This document shows positions 12,760 to 25,190 of a stretch of DNA of 64,000 bases, in pieces. Source of the DNA: Neocallimastix lanati (nom. inval.) (Eukaryota > Neocallimastigomycota > Neocallimastigomycetes > Neocallimastigales > Neocallimastigaceae); the NCBI GenBank assembly GCA_016946835.1, contig JACVTC010000105.1, positions 165,001 through 229,000 on the forward strand, in the 5' to 3' direction. The notes under the pieces are model-generated. The model worked only from the letters and a program-made list of their open reading frames with translations. It was not told where the DNA came from and searched no databases. The stretch's first letter is position 1. Each line of letters opens with the position of its first letter. The translations under genes and the position numbers were made by a program.

Positions 12760-14900
12760 TGACAATTTTTGACAGAATCTTTAATCCCACAGTAATGAGT
12801 GAAATATCACGGTTAATTATTTTAAACAGAAAGATCCCCTTTCTAAGAAATGTGTCAAGGATAATCAAAAAGTTATTGTTTACCTGGGACATCTGTAATT
12901 GGGAAATGTGGCTGGTCTTGGAGGTGGAAGATTTTTTTTTTATGTCTAATATTTAATTTTATTCTAAGTTTATAACTCTTTTATTAGCTAAAATACTTTA
13001 GAAATTGATCTTTTTTCTATCGAAAAAAATATAAATAGAAGATTTTTATTTTTTTTTTTATTTTTTTTGTATTATCATTAATACAATAAACATAATAAAA
13101 TCAATAGGTAAATAAAATAATATTGGTTCTTGAAATAAATTAATTATAAAAAAAAAAAAAAAAAAAAAAGAGGGTTTTCTATTGTTGTGTTATAGTATTT
13201 TTATTACAAATCATTTATATAATAAATTAAATATTGAGTAACTTTATTAGTTATAAAGCTTAAAAATTGATTATATTTTAAGAACAATTAAAATTTTAAG
13301 AAATTAATATTTATTGTAGTGGTGTATTTTCAATGAATTAAATGAATTAAATTTTTCATATCACTCCTCTTTTACAAAATGGAAATAAAAGAAAGCGAAT
13401 TTTATTCATCAAGGAAAGTCACCATCCCAAATTAAATTAAATAATTAAAAAAAAAAAAAAAAAAAAAAAATAGAAATTTTGTGCCATCGGAATAACTACT
13501 TTCTTGCTTAGGGATCCTTCTGAGAAGACGTGACACTCTCAGAGTTGAAAAATGCTTTAAAAATATTTTTTTTTTCGGTATCTGTCCCATCAAAACCAAG
13601 ATGATTTGTTATTCTTTTTTTTTTTTCTTTTTTTGTTGAAAGAATAGTATAGAGTGAATTTGAGACATTAAAATTGGTTTATTAATGTCCCATGATGCCT
13701 GAGGAGAAGAAGAAGAATTGTTTAGTATTCCTTTCCAATAATTTTTGTTAAAGCCGTGTCCTATTATATCGGAAGCTAGTTCTTCATAACGTTTTTCTAA
13801 TTATCCTAATATTTCTTTTAATACTGATGATATAATCAGAAAGAGCCCTGTATTCTTAGGCGAGATCACAGAATGTTTGAAGATAAGATATATATCTTTT
13901 TGAAGTAAAAAATTTTTTATCCTTTTATAAAATATATGCCATTCACGAGAAAGTTTCTTAATGTAAGCAGAGCAATGGATTGATGAACACTGAAGATCTT
14001 TTAGGAATTCTTGCTTGAATTTCATCTCCTACTTCATTAGCTGTAACATGAAGTTTCTTTATCATTATGTTAGATCTCCATAATATCATTATTTTCAAAT
14101 TCATCCAGTAAACATGTGAATTTATTATGAAAGAAAATTGCTTCATGTTTATCCTATACAAAATTCGATTAGATCATTTAATTTTCTTTCCTGGTGGGGT
14201 CGTTATAAAATCATCAAGCGATGTTTATTTTTACAAGAAAGAATAAGTGGTAAATGGTTAGAGATATCATTAAAAGAGTTGCATATAGAAGCAGTTATCA
14301 GGTAATCTCTTAATTTATCATTTGCCACTATAAAATCAATATAGAAATTCTTTCCACCATTTGACCTAGTAAATTGGTTAATCAACCATTTCTACAACAA
14401 ACTATTGAGGAGAACTTCTAAGAATGAGATCTTTTAAGTTGCTGTTTAGTCATGTTGACATCACCCACAATAACAGAAGGGTTATTCTAATGATTTCTTG
14501 AGCTAATTAGCAAAAATCAGTTTTTGCTTTATCTTTATAGAATCTTTATGTTTTTTTTTTTTTTTTTATTTATTTTTTATTTTTTCTGGGGATGTAAATG
14601 TTTCCTAATGAACTTTATTTACTAAGAATATATATCCATATTTTAAATTATTTTTTGTAAATTGACAGGAATTGTAAATACCAATATGAAGGCCATACAT
14701 ACCAGGGATTTTCATGTCGATACGTCTCAGAACTGTTCTATAATGATTGAGAAATAGAGAGAAATTAGAGAAAGAATTCAGGAATGAACTATTACCGACT
14801 TCTTGAAGACAAATACAAATAGAAATATAAATTAAATTAAAAAGAATAAGTTTGTCACATTTTTTCATAGTTTCAATCATTAATATTCCAGCTCATATAG
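11930..14900 (-). mobile_element. Degenerate LINE (APE endonuclease + RT)
   Basis: Minus strand, 5' end near 14,900. The APE-type endonuclease begins around 14,880 (a CLQEVG motif near 14,810, matching the usual CLQE catalytic Glu) and its C-terminal part lies at 14,385-14,200 (IDFIVANDKL, then SNHLPLIL where SDHxP is usual). The RT follows: RDISLITVGLKILSKIV at about 12,840-12,780 matches the conserved R.ISL......KI block; FNIFINGIF near 12,320 matches the FN.FINDI block; a GLFA stretch near 12,250 is the start of the FADD box. Several frameshifts and stops and large T-runs, including a 36-base one at 12,719-12,758, show it is dead. A long T-run inside the RT encodes only poly-Lys on the element strand. 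Confidence 0.75.
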
Positions 14901-16105
14901 AGGATAAAATATTGAATATTAGAGAAGGAATTAGCTTACAGAAGATTATCAGAAATAGGAATAGCTGGTATGAACACTATGAACACTGTCTTTCAATTTT
15001 TTTTTTTCTTTTCTTCTTTTTCTCTCTAATTTTATTACATGTTCTTTTTTTTTTTTTTTTTTTTTCTTCTTTTTCATCTATATTTACAAATACTCTATTA
15101 AAAATTACTCCTTACACCTTTCATATTTTTTAATCTATTAAAAAATTAATTACTTTGATATTCCATGTGTCAAAAATCATAATAGTCATATTTTAAAATA
15201 ATTATGATTTTATTACATGAATATATGTAGTACAAACACATATTTTTAATTATGAAACAAATAAGTGACTTTGTATTAATTTTAATTAATGTAATACATT
15301 ATATTAGAGAATAACAACGTAACAACGAAACAACGTAGAACATAGAGATGTATGTTACACATAATGTAGAAAGTTAGATGGCTTAGCAATAGTTACTCTA
15401 AAAAAAGAAATGATGAAAAATAAAAGTATAAAAAAAAAAAAAAAAAAAAAGGCTTCTTTTTTTCTTTATGTTTTGACAAGAAATAATAGATAAGAGTTAT
15501 TTGTATTAGTTTAAATACAAGAAATAAATAAAGTGTTTAAATAAAGATAGATAAAAGTTATAAAATTCTTTCTAAATAAATTAAACCTGTATTATTATAA
15601 ATATTAGAAGATAATCATCAATTAATACTTTAATTTTATTATTTATTTCTAAAACAATGAAAAACACATGAAATAAATATAATTATTTCTTATATATGTA
15701 TATATATAATTTTTTTTTTTTTTTTTTTTTGAAAATTAATAAAAAAATTTTAATTTTTTACTTTTTATCTTTATTTTTTTTTTTTTTTTTCATTATTTTA
15801 ATGTTTAGTTGAATGTTTTGTTTTAAAAATATTAAAAAAGTGGTATCTAAACTTTTACTTTATAGAATTATTTAAATTTTTTTATATCTTTTATTTCCTT
15901 TATACATATGATGTATATAATTGATTTATATCTAATATTCTTAATCTACAAAAATTAAATTTTGTAGAAGTGAATAAAAGTATAAATACAAAAAAAAACA
16001 AAATAAGAAAAATTAAAGAAATTTAAAGTAAAATATGTTTTATTATTAAACACATATTGTTTTATTAAAAAGATTGTTTTTATTTTAATATTAATCTTTA
16101 TTTAT
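14900..16105. other. Intergenic region
   Basis: A/T-rich sequence with T-runs (about 15,044-15,065, 15,713-15,730 and 15,775-15,790). A slightly less A/T-biased patch at 15,300-15,400 shows no recognisable feature. Confidence 0.6.
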
Positions 16106-16180
16106 TTAATTATGTTGCGACGTTATAGCACGATAAGGTTCAACAATTGCATTAATTGGATTAACTACACAACCTTCCAT
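16106..16180 (-). other. Short GC-richer ORF of 24 codons, unassigned
   Basis: An ATG-started frame at 16,180 encodes 24 residues beginning MEGCVVNPINAIVEPYRAIT and stops at 16,106. The amino-acid mix looks like real protein, unlike the surrounding A/T repeats. An in-frame stop lies just upstream and the minisatellite begins at once on that side. It may be the last exon of a lost gene or a transposon scrap; no function is assigned. Confidence 0.2.
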
Positions 16181-16199
16181 TATTTCATTATTTCATTAT

Positions 16200-17345
16200 T
16201 TAATTATTTAATTATTTATTGATTTATTTATTATTTATTATTTATTATTTATTATTTATTATTTATTATTTATTATTTATTATTTATTATTTATTATTCA
16301 ATTATTTATTATTTATTATTTATTATTCAATTATTTATTATTTATTATTTATTATTCAATTATTTATTATTTATTATTTATTAATAAATACTCGCTTATT
16401 TATTTATCATTTATTAATAAATACTCACTTATTTATTGATTTATTTATTATTTATTGATTTATTTATTATTTATTGATTTATTTATTATTTATTATTTTA
16501 TTTATTATTTATTATTTATTATTTATTATTTATTATTTATTATTTATTATTTATTATTCAATTATTTATTATTTATTATTTATTATTCAATTATTTATTA
16601 TTTATTATTTTATTTATTATTTATTATTTATTATTTATTATTTATTATTTATTATTTATTATTTAATTATTTAATTATTTATTATTTATTATTTATTATT
16701 TATTATTTATTATTTATTATTTATTATTTATTATTTTATTATTTATTATTTTATTTATTATTTATTATTTATTATTTATTATTTATTATTTATTATTTAT
16801 TATTCAATTATTTATTATTTATTATTTATTATTCAATTATTTATTATTTATTATTTATTATTCAATTATTTATTATTTATTATTTATTAATAAATACTCA
16901 CTTATTTATTGATTTATTTATTATTTATTGATTTATTTATTATTTATTGATTTATTTATTATTTATTGATTTATTTATTATTTATTGATTTATTTATTAT
17001 TTATTGATTTATTTATTATTTATTGATTTATTTATTATTTATTGATTTATTTATTATTTATTGATTTATTTATTATTTATTGATTTATTTATTATTTATT
17101 GATTTATTTATTATTTATTGATTTATTTATTATTTATTGATTTATTTATTATTTATTGATTTATTTATTATTTATTGATTTAATTATTATTTATTGATTT
17201 AATTATTATTTATTGATTTATTTATTATTTATTGATTTATTTATTATTTATTGATTTAATTATTATTTATTGATTTAATTATTATTTATTGATTTATTTA
17301 TTATTTAATTATTTATTATTTAATTATTTAATTATTTATTAATTT
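16200..17345. repeat. Large TTATTTA minisatellite with 19-bp higher-order unit
   Basis: The left half (16,200-16,900) is the 7-bp TTATTTA unit with interspersed TTCAATTA and TTAATAAATACTC variants in duplicated blocks. The right half (about 16,908-17,305) is a distinct and very regular 19-bp unit, ATTGATTTATTTATTATTT, in about twenty copies, with a few TTTAATTATT variants near the right end. Long Ile/Tyr/Leu reading frames over this block are repeat artefacts. Confidence 0.92.
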
Positions 17346-18046
17346 ATTTATTTATTTTTGTAATAATTTTGTGCAGTTCTTTTTTTTTTATTGATAGGAA
17401 AAATTCAATAAAAAAAAAAAATGAAACTTTAAATTCTTCGTTATCTGTGTTAAGACCTTCAAAACTAATTTTAATATATTTTAGAAACACAATTTTTTAT
17501 TTATTTTTTTTTTTAATTTTAATTTTAATTTATTTTTATTTATTATTATCTGTACATTTAATCTATGGAACAATAAATTTTAAATATATATTTATTCTAT
17601 AAATATTATATAAATACATTTATACATTTATATAATATAAATATTATATAAATATTATATACATTTATATAATATAAATATTATATAATTCAAACATCTT
17701 CGAATTTTATTCAATTCAATTCATGCTTTATTTATTTTTGCATGCATATATAAAATAATATATTTAAATTTAATTCAAATTCAATTGTTATGGATTATTT
17801 AATTTAAATTCATATTATATATTCATATATTATAATATATGTAATAGATTAACTAATTACATTTAAATCTTTAATAGATTAAACTATTAAAATAGGATAA
17901 ATTTAAACCAATGAAATTAAAGTTTTTACTCATTTTTTATATATTTTTTTTATTTTTCTATGAAATAAAATTTATATAAAATGGTAAAAAAAAAAGGCTT
18001 AAAAATATGACAAAATATTTAAATAATTGAAAAAATGAAACAAAAA

Positions 18047-18089
<43 letters not shown>

Positions 18090-18611
18090 AAAGGGAGTAA
18101 AATAAAAATAAAAATAAATTCAAAATTTTAAAAGCGCTTTATTCATTTATATATTTTAATTTATTATAACATTAATATTTATAATATATAAATCATATAT
18201 TATAATATATAGAAAATAAAAAAATTTAAATCATAAACTTATTTATTTATTTAATAATAATAATAATCATAATAATCATAATCATAATTTTTTTATTACT
18301 AATCATAATTTTTATTTAGTTTTTATGTTTGTATTATTATTAATAATTTTTTATGTTAGTATTATTATTTATTAATAATTTATTATAATTTATTTTTTAT
18401 TTTTATTTTTTTTTTACAATAAACTATTATTCCTTATTTAAAATTAATTATAAAAGATAATGGAAAAATAAAATTATATAAAGAAAAAAAATACTTTAAG
18501 TAGCAAAAAAATTTTTTTTTTTTTTTCAATAAAAAAAAATTAATTTTTTTTTAAAATATTAATAATTAATTTAGATTAGTTTTTTTTTTATTTAATTTTT
18601 AAAGAATAATT
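17346..18611. other. Intergenic region upstream of the LRR gene
   Basis: A/T-rich; contains a TAAA array (about 18,045-18,090). The last few hundred bases must carry the promoter of the LRR gene, but no element can be singled out. Confidence 0.6.
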
Positions 18612-19245
18612 ATGAAAATGCAACTTTTAAAAAAGAATTTATTAAGTACCGTTGTTGCCGTTTTATTATTAGGCTCAAAGGTTAAGGCAACTTCTGATTG
18701 TGAATACTTAGAAAAAGCTATTAAGTATTTCAATGAAGACTTAAGAAAGGTTTTTAAGGTTGATAAGTGTTGTGATTTTAACGGTATTCGTTGTGATGCT
18801 GATAAGAACATTCATGAAATTAAATTTAACAATGTTAACAAGACTAGAGATATTAACAGTTTTATCGATAAAATTAGTAATTTAAAGAATTTAACTTATT
18901 TAGATTTAGCTCACAACAATATTGAGGGTTCTTTCCCAAAAGCTGTTTGTTCTATTAAAACTTTGAAGAACTTGTAAGTTCTAAAAATATATTATATATA
19001 TGTAAATATATTTTGATAGATAGATATGGATATAGATATAGCAGTAATTATTATATAAATTAAAAATAAAAATAAAGATAAAAAAAGAAAATTGCTATTT
19101 TATTATTAGTAGTAGATTATTAATATATGTATATTTTATCTTACATAAAAATATTTATAAAATTATAGAAATTTATCTAAGAACAAGTTAAAGGGTACTA
19201 TTCCATTCGAATGTAAAAACTTAGAAAATCTCGAACAAATGTAAG

Positions 19246-19276
<31 letters not shown>

Positions 19277-20162
19277 ATATTATTATCATTAATAATATAA
19301 AAAGTATAGATATAAATAATTTGAACTAGTTTTAAATATTTATTTAATAAAATTGGAAAAAGTTTTTTTTTTTTTTTAATAGTATAATATTATTTTATTT
19401 AAATGTATCTATTTTTTTTAAATAAACATTTCTAATATTTTAAATTTTATTTTATATATAAAAATTTCTTTATTAAAAAAAATTATTATTATTAATAAAA
19501 ACAGCAATTTTGAAGGCAACAAGGATTTAACTGGTTATGTTCCATATTTATCCAACATTAGAGGTTGTGCCTTCAAAGAAACTGGTTTATGTGATGTTCC
19601 AAATGCTCTCTGTAAGAATTCTCCAAAGAACTGTACCGAAGCTGATTATGTTTCCACCAATGCTAAGAATGGTAATCCAGATTCTAAGAGTAAGACATAT
19701 GAAGGTGCTGATATTAAAAACAGAGATTTTAGTCTTTATGATAACTACAATGGTTACAGTTATGGTTACAGTGGTTACGACGATTACAATAACTATGGAA
19801 ATTATGATGTAAACAATTACTACGGTAATTCAGGTTACGGTTATGGTTATGGTGACTGGAGTTACTACGGTAACAACTATGATCCAAGTTATTACAACAA
19901 CGGTTATTATGGTACTGGTTATGATAATGGTTACTACTACAACACTGGATACGATACCAGTTACTATGATAATGGTTACTATGACAATGGTTACTCTCAA
20001 GGTTACACTGGTACCACTAACGCCCCAAGTAATACTCACAGTGGAACAAGTAGTTATGCTGCTCATACCTACTCTGCTGCTCCACGTACAATGGAAGCAA
20101 GTAGTAAATTATTAATTTCAGTTGTCGCTGTTGTCTTTGGTATAGTCTTAGGAAATCTTTAA
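18612..20162 (+). CDS. Secreted plant-type LRR protein with Tyr/Gly/Asn-rich domain and GPI-like tail
   Basis: Three exons: 18612-18973, 19169-19240 (72 nt, exactly one repeat) and 19505-20162, giving 363 aa. Both introns are GTAAGT...AG in phase 2. Order of parts: signal peptide (MKMQLLKKNLLSTVVAVLLL, cut near KAT/SD); N-cap ending in CCDFNGIRCD, as in the plant LRRNT_2 cap; about three plant-type repeats (LDLAHNNIEGSFP, LNLSKNKLKGTIP, INFEGNKDLTGYVP); a Cys-rich C-cap (GCAFKETGLCDVPNALC); a long Tyr/Gly/Asn/Ser low-complexity domain, about residues 220-330, full of NGYY/GYGYG; and a C-terminal hydrophobic tail (KLLISVVAVVFGIVLGNL) after Ser residues, typical of GPI-anchor signals. It is a clear paralogue of the gene at 51.4-53.5 kb, which has the same caps. 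C-ending codons suggest strong expression. The ligand is unknown. Confidence 0.9.
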
Positions 20163-20674
20163 ATAAAATCCAATTAATTTGAAATATAAATAAAAAAAAT
20201 AATTTTTTTTAATATCTAAATTAAAAATATATATAATAAAAATTTATATAAATAAGTAATTAATTAAAATAATAAAAATAAAAAAAAAAAAAAAAAAAAG
20301 ATTTATCTAATTAATATATATTAATAAAATATATATACCCATAAAATAAATAAAAAATAAAAAATAAAAAAAAATTAATTTTTTTAAATAGTTAAATATT
20401 AAAAAAAAAATTTTTTTAATATTATGTAAAATAAAATTAAAACAAAAAAAAAAAAAAAATACAATAAAAATAAATATTTATTTTAAATATAAATATAAAA
20501 AAAAAAAAAAATTTTTTTTATTTTTAATCGTTGAAGTGTACCTAAAATATATAATATCCTAATTTGTGAGATTTTTTTTTTTTTTTTTTAGTTTTTTTTT
20601 TTTTTAATTAATTATCTTTTTTTTTTTTTTTTTTAAACTTTTTATTTTTTTAAATCATTAAAGATCATTTAATA
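20163..20674. other. 3' flank, A/T only
   Basis: Poly-A, poly-T and mixed A/T sequence between the LRR gene stop and the LINE; it contains the 3' UTR. Nothing else seen. Confidence 0.6.
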
Positions 20675-23456
20675 TTGAGTGCTCAAGGTTATGATGGGGA
20701 ACAAAGACAATTAGTTGGCAATACTTTTAAACAAGGTTCAACTTGGTCGACTGTTCCGTATTTTATGGGGATTGTGGAGTTTCTAACAAACGTAATACCT
20801 TTAATTTGTCGAATTTTTAGATTGATGATGAAATGGTATTCCGTTGAATCTACCGTTGCCCAATAATATTCCAAAATCTAGAAAATATACATGGACGAAA
20901 GAAAGTAGAACTCTTAAACGTAAACTAGAGAAAAGAGGTAGTCATTCTGATATCAATAGTGCATTAATCGAATGGTCTAATAAATTTTCCAATGGTACAA
21001 TTAGGTATACGAGACACAATGAATGGGATATAAAATCAAGACATCAGTATAGAAGAAATTAAAGAAGCAATTTTAGTTACTCCAAATTATAAAGCTTCAG
21101 GCCCGGATGGAATTCCTATTGAATTTTATAAAGCTTTAATTCCTCCGGATGACGAAAATTCAGTAAATAATTCTGCTTCTGGTTTAAATTGTTTACAGAA
21201 GATATACTCAAGAATTTGGAATGGAGAATTTCCTAGTACTTGGAATGAAGCAAGTATTATATCTTTTCCTAAAAAAAGGAGATGATCTATCTGATTGTGA
21301 CAATTATCGAGGTACCTCTCTGATTAACAATGGTATTAAACTCATTTCGAAAATAGTCTCCAAAAGAATTTCGGAATATGGACCTAAAAATAATTTTATT
21401 AGGCCAGAGCAATTTGGATTTCGTACTAAAGAAGAATGTGTTAGTTTATTTATTTCAATTCGAGAAATTTGTCAAAGGCGTAAAAATGATAATAAAGAAA
21501 CTTACCTTGCTTTTCTAGATTTAAAAAAGGCATATGATTCTGTTCCAATAGGTAATATTTTATATAAATTAAATGCTTTAGGTATTAGAGGTAAATGTTA
21601 TCAATTTATAAAAAATCTATATTTGACTTCCAAAGCCAATGTTAAAAATTGATGATCAATATTCGGAATCTTTTAATATTATGAAAGGAGTTAGACAAGG
21701 TTGTCCACTATCACCAATTCTTTTCAATCTTTTTATTAATGACATTTTTAATGATTTTTCAGAACTTGGAATTCCTTTAGGCAAATCTAGATGTTGTGGT
21801 GGACTCTTTGCAGATGATATTGTTCTATGCTCACCATCAAGAACTAAGTTAAAAAAAATGTTTAAGAAGGTAAATGAATGGGCTAAATTTAATATGATGA
21901 ATTTTGGAATTAACAAGTGTGCAACGATGGTGATTCGACCAGACACACCTCTTTTTCAAAATAAAAGAGATCCTACTCTTTATCTTGCTGGTCAACCAAT
22001 CCCAATAACTAAATGTTATACCTATTTAGGTATACCATTTGATAAAAGCTTATCGTTGAACCCTATTATTAAATTTCTTAACTCTAAAGTTACTAAAGCT
22101 CTCTTTTCTGTTAGTAAATTTCTTTCAAATTCCAAAATTCCTATTCCATTTAAGAAAATTATAATTAACTCTTATGTACTTAGTAAAGTCTCTTACTTTG
22201 CGCCTTTACTTGGTTCCAATAAAGCGAGAATAAATAATACTCAGAAATTAATTAATAAAGGATTAAGATGGGTTGCAGGTTTACAAAAAGCCAAATCTTT
22301 TATCAATGTATATTCTATTTCAAAAGATTTAAATATTCCTCCATTGTCAGCTAAGTGTGCTTTGTCTCAAGTCAAATGTTTTGATAAATGGAAAGATTCA
22401 AATTGTATTATTTCCTATTTAGTTAATAATATTCCAAAATCTAGAAAATATACATGGACAAAAGAAAGTAGAACTCTTAAACGTAAACTAGAGAAAAGAG
22501 GTAATAACAATAATAAAATCAAGGATTTTTATTGGAAAAGAGATATGAAAATCAATTCTATAAAAGCTGAATTTTATGACAAAAACAGATTCGAAGAAAC
22601 ATCAAATTTTATAAAACTTTATTATGAATATCCTGATCTTTCATATGGTTTCTATTGGCTATTGAGAGCACGAAGCGGATATAGATTAGATGCTAGAATT
22701 GCTAAAGCTGCAAAAATAATAGATCAAATGTGTCCTAATTTTTGTCCCTGTTGTAAAAGTAATAAACAAGAATGGGATATTAACCAAGGTATTAGCGATG
22801 AAGAAATTTGCAAAGCAATCTCCTCCACTCCTAACTTTAAAGCTTGTGGTCCTGATGGTATTCCAATGGAATTCTTCAAAGCTTTGATTCCTTGTAAAGA
22901 TGATTCAGAAGGATCAAGTGATAATAATAGTAATATTTCATCTGGATTTAAATGTCTCAAAGCCTTAATCAGTCGTATTTGGAATGGTGAATTTCCCAAA
23001 ATCATGGAATAACGCATCAATAGTTTCTGTTCATAGAAAGGGCGATCTCAACAAGGGTTACTATTCCGAATGTATAAACGCAAACTAATCAGGAACATCA
23101 ATACTGAAAAATGTAGTAAAACAGGTTAGCAGGGCCCAAGAAGACCATAATTTCTTTCAAATAGTCAATTCAAACCCTAATCCATAAGGAGATAAGGTTC
23201 ATTGCCTATGGACTTTTTTCTGAATTTATTTTTACGCTTTATTTTTGAATATTACTTTTTTATTTCTGGTTACTATTTTAATTATTATTATGTTCTTATT
23301 GAACAAGTAATATTTATTTTTTTTTTTTATTAACGCTGTGTTTTTTTTTTTTTTTTTTAAAAAAAATATTCATGAAATTAATAAATGAATAAATAAATGA
23401 AGATTAAAATTCGCAATAATTGCTGCTGTAAAAAAAAAAAAAAAAAAAAAAAAAAA
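20675..23456 (+). mobile_element. Mosaic, truncated LINE with reverse transcriptase and poly-A tail
   Basis: A non-LTR retrotransposon without its 5' endonuclease. From about 21,065 the RT reads SGPDGIPIEFYKALI, CDNYRGTSLINNGIKLISKIV, FGFRTKE, LDLKKAYDSV, VRQGCPLSPILFNLFIND and the FADDIVL active site (about 21,810), then the thumb. Next come a basic segment (NNIPKSRKYTWTKESRTLKR) and a C-terminal CxxxCPCC zinc-knuckle start (near 22,735). Frameshifts separate the frames at about 21,060, 21,280 and 21,650. A 78-bp block coding the basic segment occurs twice, at about 20,866-20,943 and 22,426-22,503, with one mismatch. After the second copy's zinc knuckle the frame runs straight into a second, divergent RT start (ACGPDGIPMEFFKALI, 22,840). 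A 27-base A-run at 23,430-23,456 after GCTGCTGT is the likely tail. LINE clade uncertain. Confidence 0.85.
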
Positions 23457-23598
23457 GACTAAACTCATATGTTTATGAGGGTAATGGTAAAAAATCAAAA
23501 CATTTCGTAATGAATGTTTTTTGGTACAATTGTCAACTCATGTAATTTTCCAAATTTATTAATATACTTTTGTTATTTAATATTCTTTATGCTTTCAT

Positions 23599-23640
<42 letters not shown>

Positions 23641-23947
23641 TTTTTATTATTATTTTAATTATTCACCAATAATTATATGATAAAATATTAAAGATATTAA
23701 ATACTATTAATTCAATTTACTAACAATTTGAATTATTTCTGTTAGATTGTAAATCCGAATGAAATAAATACAATACAAAATATATATATATTTTGTAACT
23801 CTTCGAAAGAAAAAAATACAATAGCTATGAATTTATTATTATTTTAATTCCCAATCCAATTCACTGTTAAACGATTATAATTATTTTATAAGTTTAATTC
23901 TTTTTTTTTTTTTTAGAAAATATATTTTTATTAACTTAGAAATTAAA

Positions 23948-24016
<69 letters not shown>

Positions 24017-25190
24017 GATAAATAATGTAATATTTAAAATTTAAAAAATTTGAAAAAAAAAATAACTATTAAATACTTGAGAAATAATAAATTAATTAAT
24101 TTCTCATATAAATTATATTTATCAAAGAACTTTGAAAGTTTATAAATATTATAAATAAAAAAAAAAGGTATATATAAACATATATATATATATATATATA
24201 TAATAGTGAAGTAAGAAATAATCAATTTACTTCATTTTCTCTAATGATTCAGCTAAAATTTTAGAGCAATTTTAAATATATATATATAACAATTAAACTA
24301 TATATTAATAATTATAAATTTAAAATATTCTCATGCCTTTATATATATTTTAATTTTATGTATATATACCTATATTATATTTATTTTATCTTGTACTAAA
24401 ATTTTTTTTATTTTTAATATTATTTTTATCTTAAAATAACATCGTGAATCTATACAATACTCACTTAGCTATGAAACCAATAATTTATTCGATAACCATC
24501 TTTTAGTATAATTAACAAAAATTTTCTACAATGTAAAATATGATATTTTTTTTTTTTAGTTTTTTTTTTTGTTAAAAAAGAAATTATAATGAAAAAAAAT
24601 ATTAAAAATAAATATAGAGATTATATAAAAATTTTATTATAATAATAATAATTATTTATTAAATTTACTAACATTTTAATTATTGTTATGATTAAAATTT
24701 TAATAGTGATTCTTGTAACAATATAAAAATTGATAAAATTCCTTCAAAAATTAATGATATAAAATTAAAGAAATTGAAAGTATATATAATTTTTATTTTA
24801 ATATTACTAATTTTATTAAAATGAAAAATATTAATAAAATAAATTATATATAAAAAGAAAAAATATTTTTTTATTTGAAAATAGTTATATTTAAGGAACA
24901 AATATGAAAAGTTTACTAAATTCTAACTTTAAAATCTCAACTGTAGAGGTGTTACAATTTTTTTCTTTCTTTTTTTTTTTTATCTAAAAATTGTTTTTAA
25001 TTTTTTATATAAACAAAAAAAAAAAAATTTTTTTTTTACTTCTATGTTTAATTAATTTATATATTCTGAAAAAAAATATATTTATATATTCAACCATTGA
25101 ATTTTTTTTAAAGTAATATTTCAAATTATCTACAATTAAAAACAAAAATTATTAATTTTTGTAAATAAATTGAAGAATTTAATTTAGTTT
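23457..25190. other. Intergenic region
   Basis: A/T-only with a 37-base A-run (about 23,601-23,638) and an AAT array (about 23,948-24,015). No gene recognised. Confidence 0.6.

Noticed and set aside
12585-12956. Plus-strand frame with a run of Phe over a LINE
   Set aside because: Antisense of the degenerate LINE RT plus a T-run; the real signal is on the minus strand.
16219-16931. Long Ile/Tyr/Leu reading frames
   Set aside because: Pure translation of the TTATTTA minisatellite; the 7-bp unit cycles through frames without stops.
19830-20115. Val/Thr/Ile-rich frames on both strands over the LRR gene
   Set aside because: Off-frame shadows of the Tyr/Gly/Asn-rich exon 3; same for the frames at 51,393-52,242 over the paralogue.
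11946-20866. Similarity of EFLTNV-type peptides at 12.2 kb (-) and 20.8 kb (+)
   Set aside because: The shared stretch is only nine residues and lies outside the RT reading frame at 12.2 kb; probably chance.
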